Part shown: piece after piece, positions 47,578 through 58,957 of the stretch
Position numbering within the stretch: the stretch's first letter is position 1
Layout of the letters: the number at the start of each line of letters is the position of its first letter
From: Favolaschia claudopus
Taxonomy: Eukaryota > Basidiomycota > Agaricomycetes > Agaricales > Mycenaceae
Length of the DNA: 64,000 bases
NCBI GenBank assembly: GCA_037176885.1
Contig: JAWWNJ010000005.1
Span: forward strand, 372,001 to 436,000
Reading direction: 5' to 3'
Notes under the pieces: generated by a model
The model's database searches: none
Told to the model about the DNA's origin: nothing
What the model saw: the letters and a program-made list of their open reading frames with translations, nothing else
Translations under genes and position numbers: made by a program

Positions 47578-50027
47578 TCATTGCGATGGACTCGAGGCCT
47601 TCGACTTGCCCCCAGACGCAGCAGCAGCAGCAGCGTTCTGCCTGACCTTCGACAGAGGCGAGGACAGAACGCTTAGCGGGGACTGATGCGTGCCAGGTCG
47701 ACTGGGACGAACTAGAAACCGTGCCGTCAGGGAACGAGAGAAAGGAAAAGAAACATACCACCACAGTCGCGGGGAGCAACTTCACCACACTTTATATGGG
47801 CGCTATCAATGACCGTCAGTTGAGGTGCTGAAACTGAAGATAGAACACACCTACCGAAGCTTACAATCATCACACTCTAGCACAGGTTGCCGCCCCAATC
47901 GCTTCGAGCAGATATCGCACTTTGCAACAAGTGGACCGCTGGAAAACAACGAATCCAATGGATTCCAGCCAGCAGACTCGCCATTGCCGCCGTTGCCCGT
48001 GGGTGACACCGTCCCATTCGAGTTCTTCCTCGGCTTGGCACCCCGCTTGAGGAGGGAGAACCGATGAACAAGAGGAAACGTGTAGTTGCCGTGAAGAGAC
48101 CGAATTGTCGAGCCTCCCTCGGGGGATGACGGTGATTCCCCCATATGTATCTCCCGTTGGCCGTCATCATCTTGCCCGCTAGTATATGGCGGGACAGGTA
48201 CGTATGCCGAATTCTGTGGTTGCGAAATCGGAGGTTGTATGGATTGGTCGTGCGCTGGAGTGATTCCGTAGGTGACACAGATCTCGTGAATTCCGTAGGT
48301 GGTGTTTGGAAAGAACAAACTTGTTCCGTGGGCATCGGTTGAATCCTCCACGAGTGGGGTGAAAGGCAACGAGATGTGATAACACATGTTCCCAACAGCC
48401 TGCTGCGTTGTCGGACGGGATGACGGGCTTTGTCCCCAATACAATTTTACATGTTCCCATAACGCGTCGGACATCGCTGGCGAACTCAACGGTCGAAGTG
48501 GACGTTCACCAGCAATGATCTTGTTTGCTGCAATAATATCGAGAACATTGGCAAATGGCGGTCGCCCCGTGTACAGCTGTATGTACACATTCAGAAAGGC
48601 GAGCTGGCCAGAACGAAGAATTACCTCGAAGCAGACACAGCCGAAAGCATAGATGTCTGAGGCCGGTGTTCGTATGAAACTGTCCTCGAGCTGAACAGGA
48701 TCAAGAAGCTCTGGGGCCATCCAATAGACAGTACCACCCCTGTTTGAGCTCATCGAAGTGGATGCATCAGAAAACTTGCTCAACCCAAAATCTGCCAAAC
48801 ACGCGGTCCAATCCTCTTGGATCAGGATGTTGGCCTGTGAAATAATGAGTATAGTATCATGAAAACAGGAAGCTTTTGTACTCCTTTCAGATCCCCATGG
48901 ACGATATTACGGGAATGAAGATACTCGAGGCCTTGAGCAGTTTCGTAAAGCTATGTGTATGCTCCGAGTCCCACACACGACAGGAGCCGATCTCGAACGA
49001 CTCACCAGTTTATCGACTATATCATGCCCATGCTTCTTAAGGAAGTCAATGACAGTGCCATGCTCCATCCAAGGGGAAACCATGCACAGAAAATCCGGGA
49101 AACTGTCCCGGTCTATTCCTATGAGAGGCAAAATGTACGGATGGTGCAAATCCTTCCAGATGAGAGCTTCCCGACAAAATTTCTGACTCGGTTAATATTC
49201 AGAGCCCAAAAGTGGACAGCTCACTAAGTGGATACGACGCAAGTCCGACCCATGGAGAAACTGCCGCATACGTTTCAGCGCAACCGGTTTACCGTCAATG
49301 AAAGCACGATAGATGTCCCCGAATCCACCACCGTCAGTGGGATAAGTTTCGCGTGTGCACACCGCACTGGGTATGAAGAGTGAAGAGGGGAGAGACCCGG
49401 ATGCTTCTGAGAGCCTGCGAACCATGCTACGAGCCATACGGTGCTCAGCGTCCTGCAATAACCTTTTGTCAAGGGTCTGAAATCCCGCTCAAAGAGTGAT
49501 GCTCGACCGAGACAAGTAGAAAGAGGTACCTCTTGAACTACATCGAGAAAACATTGTGCAAGATCACCAGAAAGATTCAACATTGTGTCTCTGTCATTTT
49601 CCGACTGAAGGCTCGTAACAAGAAGGCTGGCAATTCGCTCGCGGTCTGAGCGTAGGGCGACGCGTAAGTTTGGATCGTTGGTGAGACCGAGTTTGGAGAC
49701 GATCTGAGGCAGTTCTGAGAGACCTCCGGCTGTATATCCAGAACCTCACCTCCAGTAGCACTCTTCGAACTTGTACGCTTTGTGCAATGGTGGTTACAGC
49801 ATCGTAGCAAGCGAGCGACAAACACTCGTCGAGATCCAAGCGAAGCTGGGCGACTTGATGTGGATGTTGACTGGGTTAGGTTGAGCCGATAGAATTGCCG
49901 AATGTATCGAGACTGACCCCGGCACGTACGTATCAAGAGCACCTCCAACAAAGGCAAGCAGGAATTGGTGAACGACGATCTTTCCTCCGAGGGTCCGTGG
50001 TAGAACTGGCAGAGGCTGTGGACGCAT
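47578..50027 (-). CDS. TKL-type kinase fused to a C-terminal C1-type zinc finger
   Basis: The shared head appears as VAQLRLDLDECLSLACYDA, IVSKLGLTNDPNLRVALRSD and a TKL kinase with [57 protein letters not shown] and GRPPFANVLD. After SRPTTQQAVGNM comes a linker of about 130 residues and then KCDICSKRLGRQPVLECDDC, KLRAHIKCGEVAPRDCG. The spacing is C-x2-C-x12-C-x2-C-x4-H-x2-C-x7-C, which is the C1 zinc-finger pattern; the usual first His was not identified. C1 domains bind diacylglycerol or other lipids, or Ras-family partners. The final exon ends SGGKSKASSPSQ with a short alanine run. All kinase catalytic residues are present. The start is uncertain: I used the ATG at 50027, but the frame is open to 50354, and I did not find the MKKLF exon seen in two relatives. 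Confidence 0.8.
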
Positions 50028-51319
50028 AATGATAAAGTTCGATTGGCCCGAGTGATTTGCTTCTGTATGGGTTTTACCCTCTCTTTGGTGCAGGTTGAGG
50101 TCGATGCTTGGGTTACCTACGTGAAGGCTACTTCGTGGCGTCACATCCCTGGCAGTGCCGATCGGACGTCTATCTTGAATGATATCTGTGTCAAAAGCGG
50201 GCCGATTCTTGGGATTTTTTGTTCGCTCGGTGTCAATGGGCAGCTCGTTGCCGAGACGTGGCGCAGTGTTAGAAATACTATCATATAGATAGGCCCATCG
50301 CCACCAAGACACAGTGGAAAAGATGTTCGACTTGCCGCCGGATTGAATATACATACAAGTAGAACAGTTGCAGACGTGAATGATGACCGGTTAAGGAAGA
50401 ACACCAAGACTCGGAAGCACATCTCATTCAAGACCTTGACTTTGAGCTGCAGGCCTGATAGAGTTGCTGAAGAAATTCGTGGTCATCGTGGTCAACAATG
50501 GAGAGGCTAGAGCGACAATAGGTGTGGGACGTCCATCAGGCGGCCGGTCTTGCCGCTCGGCGATCATGTTGTTCGCGAGGACACCACGATTTGGAGGCCA
50601 CAAAGCCTCCGCGCTGCCTCCCGCGTCTTCAACGCATCCTTCCCCACCGCGGATCGTCGTTGGTCTTGGGCCATTCAAAACGCATACAAAATATCTCCCC
50701 CTTTTTCTTGAGAATACCAGTTTTTGGGGTTTGCGTCGGCTAGCCTCGTAAGCTCTCTCGTCTGTCCCGGAGTTTTGTAGACCGTCTTCACATTGCCGTC
50801 GTCTATCGTGACCAGACCTCGCTACGGCTCACGAATCATCTGTTCAACACTTTATTGGAAGTAGCAATCAACCTCTAACCCAAGCGCTAGAGGTTAGTTG
50901 CTCCTTCCAATACACTTTGCCAAGGGGATGTTTGCGCAGAAGAACTGAAGTAGATTCTTTGTACTCCTACTGTTTACATACACACGGAAATATACAAGTG
51001 CCCATGGTAGTAAATACGAGGTAACTACCGAACGCGGGATGAGGGAATACCGAGAACTACAATATAGATAAGGGCTACGAGGGGAAGTCGCAGCTGTACA
51101 GAGTCCAACCTATTCAATCTGAAGTCCAACCATTCAACTGCCGCGACACAGCGCAGCTATCTCGGTTTGCTGTGACTTATCCCAACAGCCTCAAGTTCCA
51201 AGAATAGGAGGAGTCGGATGTCGCAACGAGGATGTTCCGTTTTCCGTTCAGACGGTGTGCCAGTTTCCAAACCAAATGCAGCAACTGGGATGACATTGCG
51301 GTAAAGTCGAAATACATAA
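50028..51319. other. Intergenic upstream of the TKL-C1 gene
   Basis: No gene is supported. The main structure seen is the hairpin at 50853-50912, listed separately. Part of 50028-50354 could be an N-terminal extension of the TKL-C1 gene. Confidence 0.35.
50853..50912. repeat. Short near-perfect inverted repeat (hairpin)
   Basis: tattggaagtagcaatcaac...ctcta and tagaggttagttgctccttccaata can pair over about 25 bases with few mismatches around a loop of about 9 bases. It does not fit a tRNA or a protein-coding feature. It may be a remnant of a palindromic MITE or a structured transcript end. Confidence 0.7.
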
Positions 51320-54300
51320 TTATGATCCAATAGAACCACTCGATCCCTCTACTTGTGATATATGGAAAGACCACCCAGGAGTTCGCTGTAGATAAGGATG
51401 CTCCAACAGCAGCGCTGCCCCGGGCCGCGCTTGTGGGTTTCTGCGCAGCTGAAAATCAGGCGGATAACAAGCGATATGTAGGTACACACATTGCGAAACA
51501 TTCATCGCGAAAATCTAGCGCAAAGTCAGAGAGGCTTGCACGAATGTCGTCGGGTATTGGAGGAGCTTGTGGCTTGGTGAATAGCTGAGGTTGCGTTAGA
51601 AGATTCTGCAGAGCGAAATTAAACATACCTGTAACAATACGGGTATCCACTCATGTCCTACCCACGGACGTTCCCCACTCCACATTTCGAGGACAACACA
51701 ACCAGCCGACCATATATCGATCTTGAAATCGTACCCGCGTCGAGCATTGGCACCGAGGACCTCTGGCGCCCTGGTATACAATCCAGTCCATGGATAGCAG
51801 GATATCGTGGCACTTACATCCAGAAGGCAGTTCCCGCCATCTCCCGATGAGCTTGACCTTCCAAGTCTTGCTGCCTCTTAGAAGTCCCAAACCCCGCTAT
51901 CTTGCAAACGCCGGAGAGTCTTCCAACGAGGATATTATCGCCTTTAATGTCACGATGAAGGATACCAGTAGAATGCAGGTACGCTAAGCCCATGAGGATT
52001 TGTTCCGCGACCCATTTCGTGACGTTTTGATTAAACCTTGAAGAAAGACTTTTGAGTTGCACCGGGCGTCTATGTCGGGCGCATCACTGAATAAGACACG
52101 AACCTGCCATGCCTCTGGAGACAGCTTGCTATCGATCCGCCATCAACATATTCGAGGAATATGTTAAGATTTTCGGGTGCTTCTTCGAATCCCAAATACT
52201 GAACGATGTTTGGGTGCATCAGATCCTTCAGAATCACCCTTAGCGACGGTCTACCAAGACCCGATGATACACACATACCTTCAACGTTTCACTCGCGACT
52301 TTGAGCGCTCTCACCCTCTCCAACCATCGCAAATCTGCACGACCGCTAGCTGTTTGAGGAGTTTGCACACGTTTGACGGCTATTAACTCCCCATTGCCTT
52401 TGTTGAGGCACTATACGAGATGGGTAATACGTTCCGAACGCATGCATAATTTATGATTGCTGACCAGATATACACGAGCGTGACTTCCTTTCCCAATCGA
52501 CTCGCCGAGAAAATAATCAATTTTAGAGGCTGAACAGGTTGAGACCTCAGTGAAAGAACACTGCAAGACATACTATCTTCACCCGCTCGAGACTGGGAGC
52601 TTGGGAACTGATGCAACCACATGTATTGAACAATCTGCCGCGTCGTTGGCCGAGTAGTCGGGTTTTGTGCCCAGTACAATGTTACATGATGCCAGAACAA
52701 GTCGGACATGGCTGGCAACCCGGATGGTCGGACTGCACGTTCGCCCTTAATAATCTTGAATGCTGCGACGCCGTCAAGAAGATTTGCGAAGGGTGGTCGC
52801 CCCGTATACAGCTGTACAAGTTCAGAGAGGCAAAATGCACAGGAACAAAAATTACCTCAAAGCAAACGCAGCCAAAAGCGTACACATCTGTGGCTGGTGT
52901 TCGGGTTAATTCAGACTCAAACTGATCAGGGTCAAGTAACTCTGGAGCCATCCAATAGACACTCCCACCCCGATTGGTACTCATGGAGGTTGTGACATCC
53001 GAAAAATTGCTCAATCCGAAGTCAGCCAAACATGCCGTCCCATTCCCTTGGATCAGGATGTTGGCCTGTGGGATAGTGAGCAGACGACCGCCAAAACAAG
53101 AGGAGTATGTACGCCTTTCAAATCCCCATGAATGATGTTACGAGAATGGAGATATTCAAGGCCGCAAGCAATTTCATGAAGCTGACCAAGAATGTCAGAC
53201 GCGACGTGTGATTTGAAGCAAGCTTACCAGTTTGTCGACCGTGTCATGACCGTGCTCCTTGAGGTAGTTTATCGCTGTGCCCTGCTCCATCCACGGAGAG
53301 ACCATGCATAGGGAATTGGGGAAGCTGTCTCGGTCTATACCAACGAGAGGCAAGATGTACGGATGTTGTAATTCCTTCCAGATGAGAGCTTCCCGGCAGA
53401 ATTTCTGGGTAGGTTAGTGTTTGACAGTTGTGCGACGGAGCACAACCCACTAGATGGATGCGTCGCAGGTCCGACCCACGAAGAAAATGTCGCGTACGTT
53501 TCAAAGCGACTGGTTTACCATCGATAATGGCACGATATATGTCCCCGAATCCACCCCCGAAAGTGGGGTACTGGTCGCATGCATGCACCCCGTTGGGAAT
53601 GAAGAGCGAAGATGGGAGAGAATCACAGGATTCGGAGAGCTTGCGAATCATCTTGCGAGCCACCCGGCTTTGCTCGGCGTCCAGTAAAAGCCCTTTATCA
53701 AGGCTCTGGAGTTGATTCGAGTCAGTAATTGGCCGTCGTAGAGATTCGAAAGAAAACCTCTTGAATAACATCGAGGAAGGATTGAGCCGAATCACCAGAA
53801 AGATTTAGAATGGCATTCTTGTCGTCTTCTGATTTGAAGCTAGCGGCGAGAAGGGTTGCTATCCGTTCACTGTCCGAGCGTTGGGCGGCTCGTAAGTTTG
53901 GGTGGGCAGCGAGACCGAGTTTCGAGACAATCTACACCAGTATTAGAGAGCTGGAGCGAACATAACAAGAGCCCCACATCTAGCAATACTTTGCGGATTT
54001 CCAAGCTTTGTATGATGGCATGGACAACATCGTCGGAAGCCGTAGATGCCAAGTAGCCGTCTAGGACTTGACGCAAATGAGCGACTTCATGTGCATTTCG
54101 GCTGGATTCAGCCTCAGGATGAAGACGGTCATGGTGGAGGTGTCGCGACTGACCCCACGAGCGATATGTGATCACAAGCATTTACGACGAACGTCAGGAG
54201 AGATTTGAGGATGACCGTCTGGTCAAACGCCCCCCGTCCTTCGTTCACCGAAAATTGGACAGGAGCTGCAGCTTGCAGGTAGATGGGTGTGTGCTGTTGC

Positions 54301-54419
54301 GGGATCGGACGTTGTAACGGCCCAGCCTGAGGCTGTAGTCGGTCGATGTAATGGAACTGACTCTTCGAAGGATAGAGTAGACTTACCTTTTGCCTTCCTG
54401 ACCCGAATAACTTCTTCAT
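51320..54419 (-). CDS. Bi-kinase: TKL-type kinase fused to Bck1-type MAPKKK domain with altered DFG
   Basis: The head is almost the same as in the TKL-VHS-GAT gene ([22 protein letters not shown]; kinase with [36 protein letters not shown]). After [15 protein letters not shown] and a short linker, a 44-nt phase-1 intron (52530-52573) leads to [20 protein letters not shown]. This is the start of a MAPKKK like Bck1, the cell-wall-integrity kinase: [101 protein letters not shown]-like [11 protein letters not shown] and [12 protein letters not shown]. In this domain the DFG aspartate is replaced ([10 protein letters not shown]) and the third glycine of the loop is alanine (GKGSHA), so catalysis is doubtful. 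HRD and the ATP-site lysine remain. About eight short introns are needed and the stop is at 51320. A pseudokinase or decoy role is inference. Confidence 0.85.
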
Positions 54420-55438
54420 ATCATCGCGGCTCGTCGAGTGCGGTCTCCGACTACAAGCGCCCACGAGTTGACGCTGGCAAAATTCTCCCACAATGACGAC
54501 GCACTAAGTATAGGCGCAGGACTGATGTCCGTGAACCATCCCATCGAAGAAAGCAACCCAGAAGGAGTGCTCAGGAGTCAGTCAAACCAACAAGAACACG
54601 ATAAGTAGACTCTCAGATCTCAGTTTCCGAGCAGCTCGACCTCAAGTCCAGAAATCTAGAAATATGGTCGTCCATATCAACGTCAAGTTCTCCTGAAGTT
54701 TCTTGCAAAGAGACCATGTGAAGATAGCGTCGTCGAATTAACAGCTACTAGTAGCATTCCCAATTCACTTAGCTCGAAGTGTAGGATAGAGAAAAGTTCA
54801 GAATCAAAGAGCACGAAAGGCGCACAGCCACCGGCACTAACATGCTGAGTACTAGTCCACTCGCAGTTCCGCCAATTCTCTGTTCTTCTAAGATTGCAAA
54901 GTAGCTACGAGCGCAAAGCATTGTATAAAGAAACCCATGATACACCCCAAAAAAACCAAAGAGCAATTACCCCGATAAATCCCAGATCCCAAAGAAAAAA
55001 ATGTGCGCGAATGGCCGAAGATGAACGTAGTGGAACGCCGAGTCGCGAAAAAGAACGTGGGTGGCGCGTTGGGAATGAGGGAGCAAGAAGCAAGTAGAAG
55101 CTGCCGCGAAATGAGAAGACTGAGGATGACGCTTCTGAAATTAAACGGATTACATACCGAGTAGTAGATGCGAAGATAGAAAATGGTGGGTGAGGGGGGT
55201 GTCGCGAGGGCGGAGAGATTAGAAGATAGTAAGGGAGGGGGTGGGCGACGCGGGTGTTTCGGGCTATGAAGTAGTTGCTAGTAGTTGCGAAAGGAGTGAG
55301 GAGAAAAATGGTGGTGAAGGGGGGTGGTGTCGCGGGCGGAGAGATTAAGTGCAGGCATGAGAACGAAAACCAACAACCAACAACCAACAACCCTCCTATC
55401 CATTGTGCAGAAAAAAAGGCAACCAATCCTGAGACCAT
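54420..55438. other. Intergenic, duplicated counterpart of 27060-28054
   Basis: The G-rich direct repeats (55190-55350) are conserved with copy 1. The part nearest the TKL start (54480-54780) is more diverged than the rest, which suggests promoter divergence between the two TKL fusions. No gene is supported. Confidence 0.4.
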
Positions 55439-57331
55439 TCAACACATCGTCAAATCGAGGGCCCGCCGGTCCCCACGCCGAACCCTGAACCGAAACCGCC
55501 TCCGGATAAATTCGAGAATTTGCGACCCTGGAGAGACATGTCCACCGCCTGAAGACTGTCTGCTCGAGGGGAAGTTGCTCTTGAGATATGGATATTTCTC
55601 AATTGCGGGAGTGGACGACGAAGCGTTGAGAGTAAACCTTCGCAGCTTGGTACACAAAGATGCGTGACCGGGCGCCCCATCTCTCGTTAACCCGTCGTTG
55701 GGGCCACGTTTATTTGAAACGCTATGAGACACCAACTTCAACGGCCACGGGAAGCACGAGACAGGCGGCGCGGTGTTACTGAAGCGTTTACCCGTCAGTC
55801 TCATGTATGAAATCAGAAATCAGAACGTTTACCTGTCAGAACGACTTATAGCTGAAGGTGATGCAGTCGGAGACCGGTTGGCCTTGACCTTCCGTGAACT
55901 CCTAAATATCCCAGCCAACTTGAGAACGAAGGCTTTGAGCGGACCCGGTGGTGGAGAGAAGAATCCAGGCGTAGCATAAACAAACTCCGGAAGTCTATCT
56001 TCTCCCTCGCAGTACGGAACGCCGGTGGTGAGCGGAGTTTTGCGAGGCTGGACAGGAACAGAGGCCGGTAGCGGAGTCCATGGTGCGCGCTCGGTGTGCC
56101 CAGCAACAGCAGCCCAGTTGCTTCAAAACAAAGAATGAGATGAATGAATTACGAAGAAGGGAGGAACAACTCACACGTTACGAAAGTACGGGTGCTGTTT
56201 CGCCTCAACGATGGTCATCCGCGCGCTTTGGTCCTTGTTGAGCAGACCGCGTACCAGATCTTGCGCTACAGGGTCGACGCAATCGCTGGCTCGGAAAGTA
56301 ACATCTGCCTCTGCAACACCACTATCATCGCATGGCAGCCTCCCGGTCAACATCTTAAACATCACCATTCCCAAACCCCACACGTCTGCGTCGAACGAGT
56401 ACGCGCTGCCTGCGATCTGCGCCGGCGACATCCAGCTCGGCGTCCCGCAACGTTCGTTGGTGGTGCAAGTGAGATCTTCGACCGACGGAATCAGGAAGGA
56501 GCCACCGGTAGCATTAGGATCGACGTCGAACGAGATCTCGAAGGGCTGGGCGCTCCCGTGCATGAGACTAGGGCAGAACTGCTTCGCGAGACCAAAGTCG
56601 CCGAGGATCAGGTTCCCGTTCCCAGTGATGAAGATGTTCGCCGTTTTAATGTCACGGTGGACAATGTTGAGGTCATGCAACGTCTCGAGAGCCAGCACAA
56701 GCTGAGACATATAAAACTTGACGCGATCGCTGGAGAGCTTGCGTTCGCCCAAGAGGAGGCTAGCCAGGTCTTTTCCTGCGCACCATGGCTTCACAAAAGC
56801 CGTCAGAATTTGGACAGAGAGAGACAGAAACAGACTCTTACCGTGAGCAAATAATAATATTTTGCGTCTGACCAACTGGCCTCGAGGGCGAGAAGAGACT
56901 TGGGAGCGCTATCAATCTCGGCGATGGTTCTAAGGATACGCTGCTCCTGCGAGACATCCGCCTTGTCCTTGCGAACTTGCTTGAGGGCGTAGAGGCGGCC
57001 CGTTGAGATCTTTCGAACCAAATAGACGATGCAGGTGCCCCCGTGACCGAGTAGAAGTAATTGCTCGAAATCGTCCAAGGACGGCGTCGAAGGACCGCTT
57101 TGGTTGGATGTAGACTTATTCGGAGCAGGCTGGACGAAAGCGTCAGAGAGAAAGAATGCAGACTGAATCGAGATAAACCTACGTCGCTTATAGACACACT
57201 AATGCCTTTGTTCTTCTCTGACACGAAGCATCCAGAGTCAGCGATCTGAACGCGTCAATCACCGAGTGAGAACAAGTGAATGCAAGGCAACAAAATGTAC
57301 GCACGACCGAGGTTATAGAAACAAACGACAT
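55439..57331 (-). CDS. AGC-like serine/threonine kinase, copy 2
   Basis: This is a near-identical paralogue of the kinase at 28055-29951. Visible differences are conservative (for example DGNLILGDFG becomes GNGNLILGDFG). The glycine loop LLLGHGGTCIVYLV, the lysine in ALKQVRK, NIVHRDIKTANIFI, LGDFGLAKQF and GTPSWMSPAQ are all intact. Start (MSFVSITS, 57331) and splice sites match copy 1. The same choice between a stop at 55829 and an extended C-terminus to 55439 applies. Both copies look functional, so they may be recent duplicates under constraint, or too young to have decayed. Confidence 0.8.
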
Positions 57332-57644
57332 ACTTTTCAATAGCAGGATACTGTGTTGGTATGATGGAGGTAGGGAGCAAGAGGCAAGACACAGGAGAGT
57401 TCTGAATCCAGCGGTGGCTGACTGCTCAGTGAATTTTCAAAAACATTTGTCTCAGCCAGCAAGCCCATAGATCGATATATCCCCCCTTGCAGCATAGTCA
57501 TTTCGGTGATCAAGTGAGACCTGAGTAAGGAGGACGCGTCGAGACCGCGACTTGACGCGGTTGGAGGTGGAGGCAGAAGACAAGGTTGGCCATCAATCCT
57601 CAAACACAGTCAAACACCACAACGCTTCGCATCCCAAAATGGTA

Positions 57645-58065
57645 AGGTAGCGGCCAGACATGTTCGGTTACCCCACGTGATTTCACCTTTTTGAGAAGAA
57701 GTAGTCCGTTTGACCTGTATTTGAGAGAAAATAAAAATTCTGGCTCAACAGCTTTATGAGGACTCATAATACCTACATGCATGCACCTGAAACTTGGAAA
57801 AAGCTGCAGAACTGAGGGACTAGATCCCAATTGATGCAAAACAAAGGATTTGATGGGATTCGTGAAAGTCTCCCATCAATTTGGGAACTAGTCCTGCAGT
57901 TCTCACTGGGTGTAACTATAATTTGATTGGTGAGTCTTCAGAACGTATCTGCATAGAACTGTTGAGCCAGAATTTTTATTTTCTCTCAAATACAGGTCAA
58001 ACGGACTACTTCTTCTCAAAAAGGTGAAATCACGTGGGGTAACCGAACATGTCTGGCCGCTACCT
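57645..58065. mobile_element. 421-bp palindromic MITE with 107-bp terminal inverted repeats and TA target-site duplication
   Basis: The left arm (57645-57751, aggtagcggccagacatgtt...) and right arm (57959-58065) are exact reverse complements by eye. The interior contains a second, imperfect inverted repeat (ggactagatcccaattgatg against catcaatttgggaactagtcc), so nearly the whole element can fold back. It is flanked by TA on both sides (57643-57644 and 58066-58067). The duplicated copy at 30260-30270 reads aaaatggTAatta without the element. TA duplication fits a Tc1/mariner-type transposase acting in trans; no transposase is encoded here. Confidence 0.93.
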
Positions 58066-58957
58066 TAATTAATTTGGGGAATGCTTTCTAACCAAACTGG
58101 CATACGATATGGCTCCCGAGGCCTCAACGACTTCTATTTCTTTATCATTGCAACGATAGAATTTCCTTATCTCTGCCGAGGACATCAAATGTCTAATTTT
58201 TGTGGGGCCAAGTTCGAAACAAAGTTCACCTCAGGCTTGCTTTGCTGGAAACCCCCTGACGTTTCGACCGCACTAGAAAAGGGATGACTTATTCTCGCCC
58301 TTGACTCACCCGAACTCTGCCTCAGAACAACTTCGGTATGTGAACTAATCTTCATTGAGAACAAGTAGTCCAGATTCCATGATCTTGTGCGTGCGTAAAT
58401 GACATAGCTCCTTGCATGATCTGCAACCAGCGTTGCGAAAAAAAAAAAAAGTGGTATTTTCTTGTTCGTATCGAGCAGTGCTGACTGGTCCCTGTTACAA
58501 TTTGAAATCGCTGGCCGATGAATCGTCACCAATCCGACGTGTATTCGGCCTCATCCTCTCTGCACCATTGTACTGATGGGGTTCCGCACTGATTCCTTTC
58601 AAGCCAGCCCCCCACACTTGTCAATGACAACGCCGTTTGGTGAAAGTGCCTGCCTCGATGTGAATGATCTTGTATACTAGCGAATAGTCTACTCCAAGTC
58701 AGTTCGCTCAGTCATCTCTGGACATCCGTTGTCCCTTTCTCGGATGTTTGACCCGGACGAGTGTTTTAAATATGTATGCGAGAAAAACAGCAAAGGATAT
58801 GTCGTGTGAGTCGTATCAGACATCAGGCTACTCACATATAACGACACCGGGATTCATTTTGGGACTCACTGTCATACACAAAGGTGCGCAAAGGGACACA
58901 CGGCACTCTGCGGCGCGTGGAAGTCTCTAACTGCTGCAAGGCAACGTAACTTTCGTG
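58066..58957. other. No supported gene
   Basis: Short frames only (60-115 codons), with an A-run at about 58438-58450. Nothing recognisable. Confidence 0.35.

Larger units (their letters stand above)
52612..57648. repeat. Segmental duplication, copy 2 (direct)
   Basis: This is the counterpart of 25210-30270, in the same orientation. It carries the TKL head of the Bck1 fusion, the G-rich intergenic repeat and the second AGC-like kinase. Its right edge is interrupted by the MITE at 57645-58065. Confidence 0.9.
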
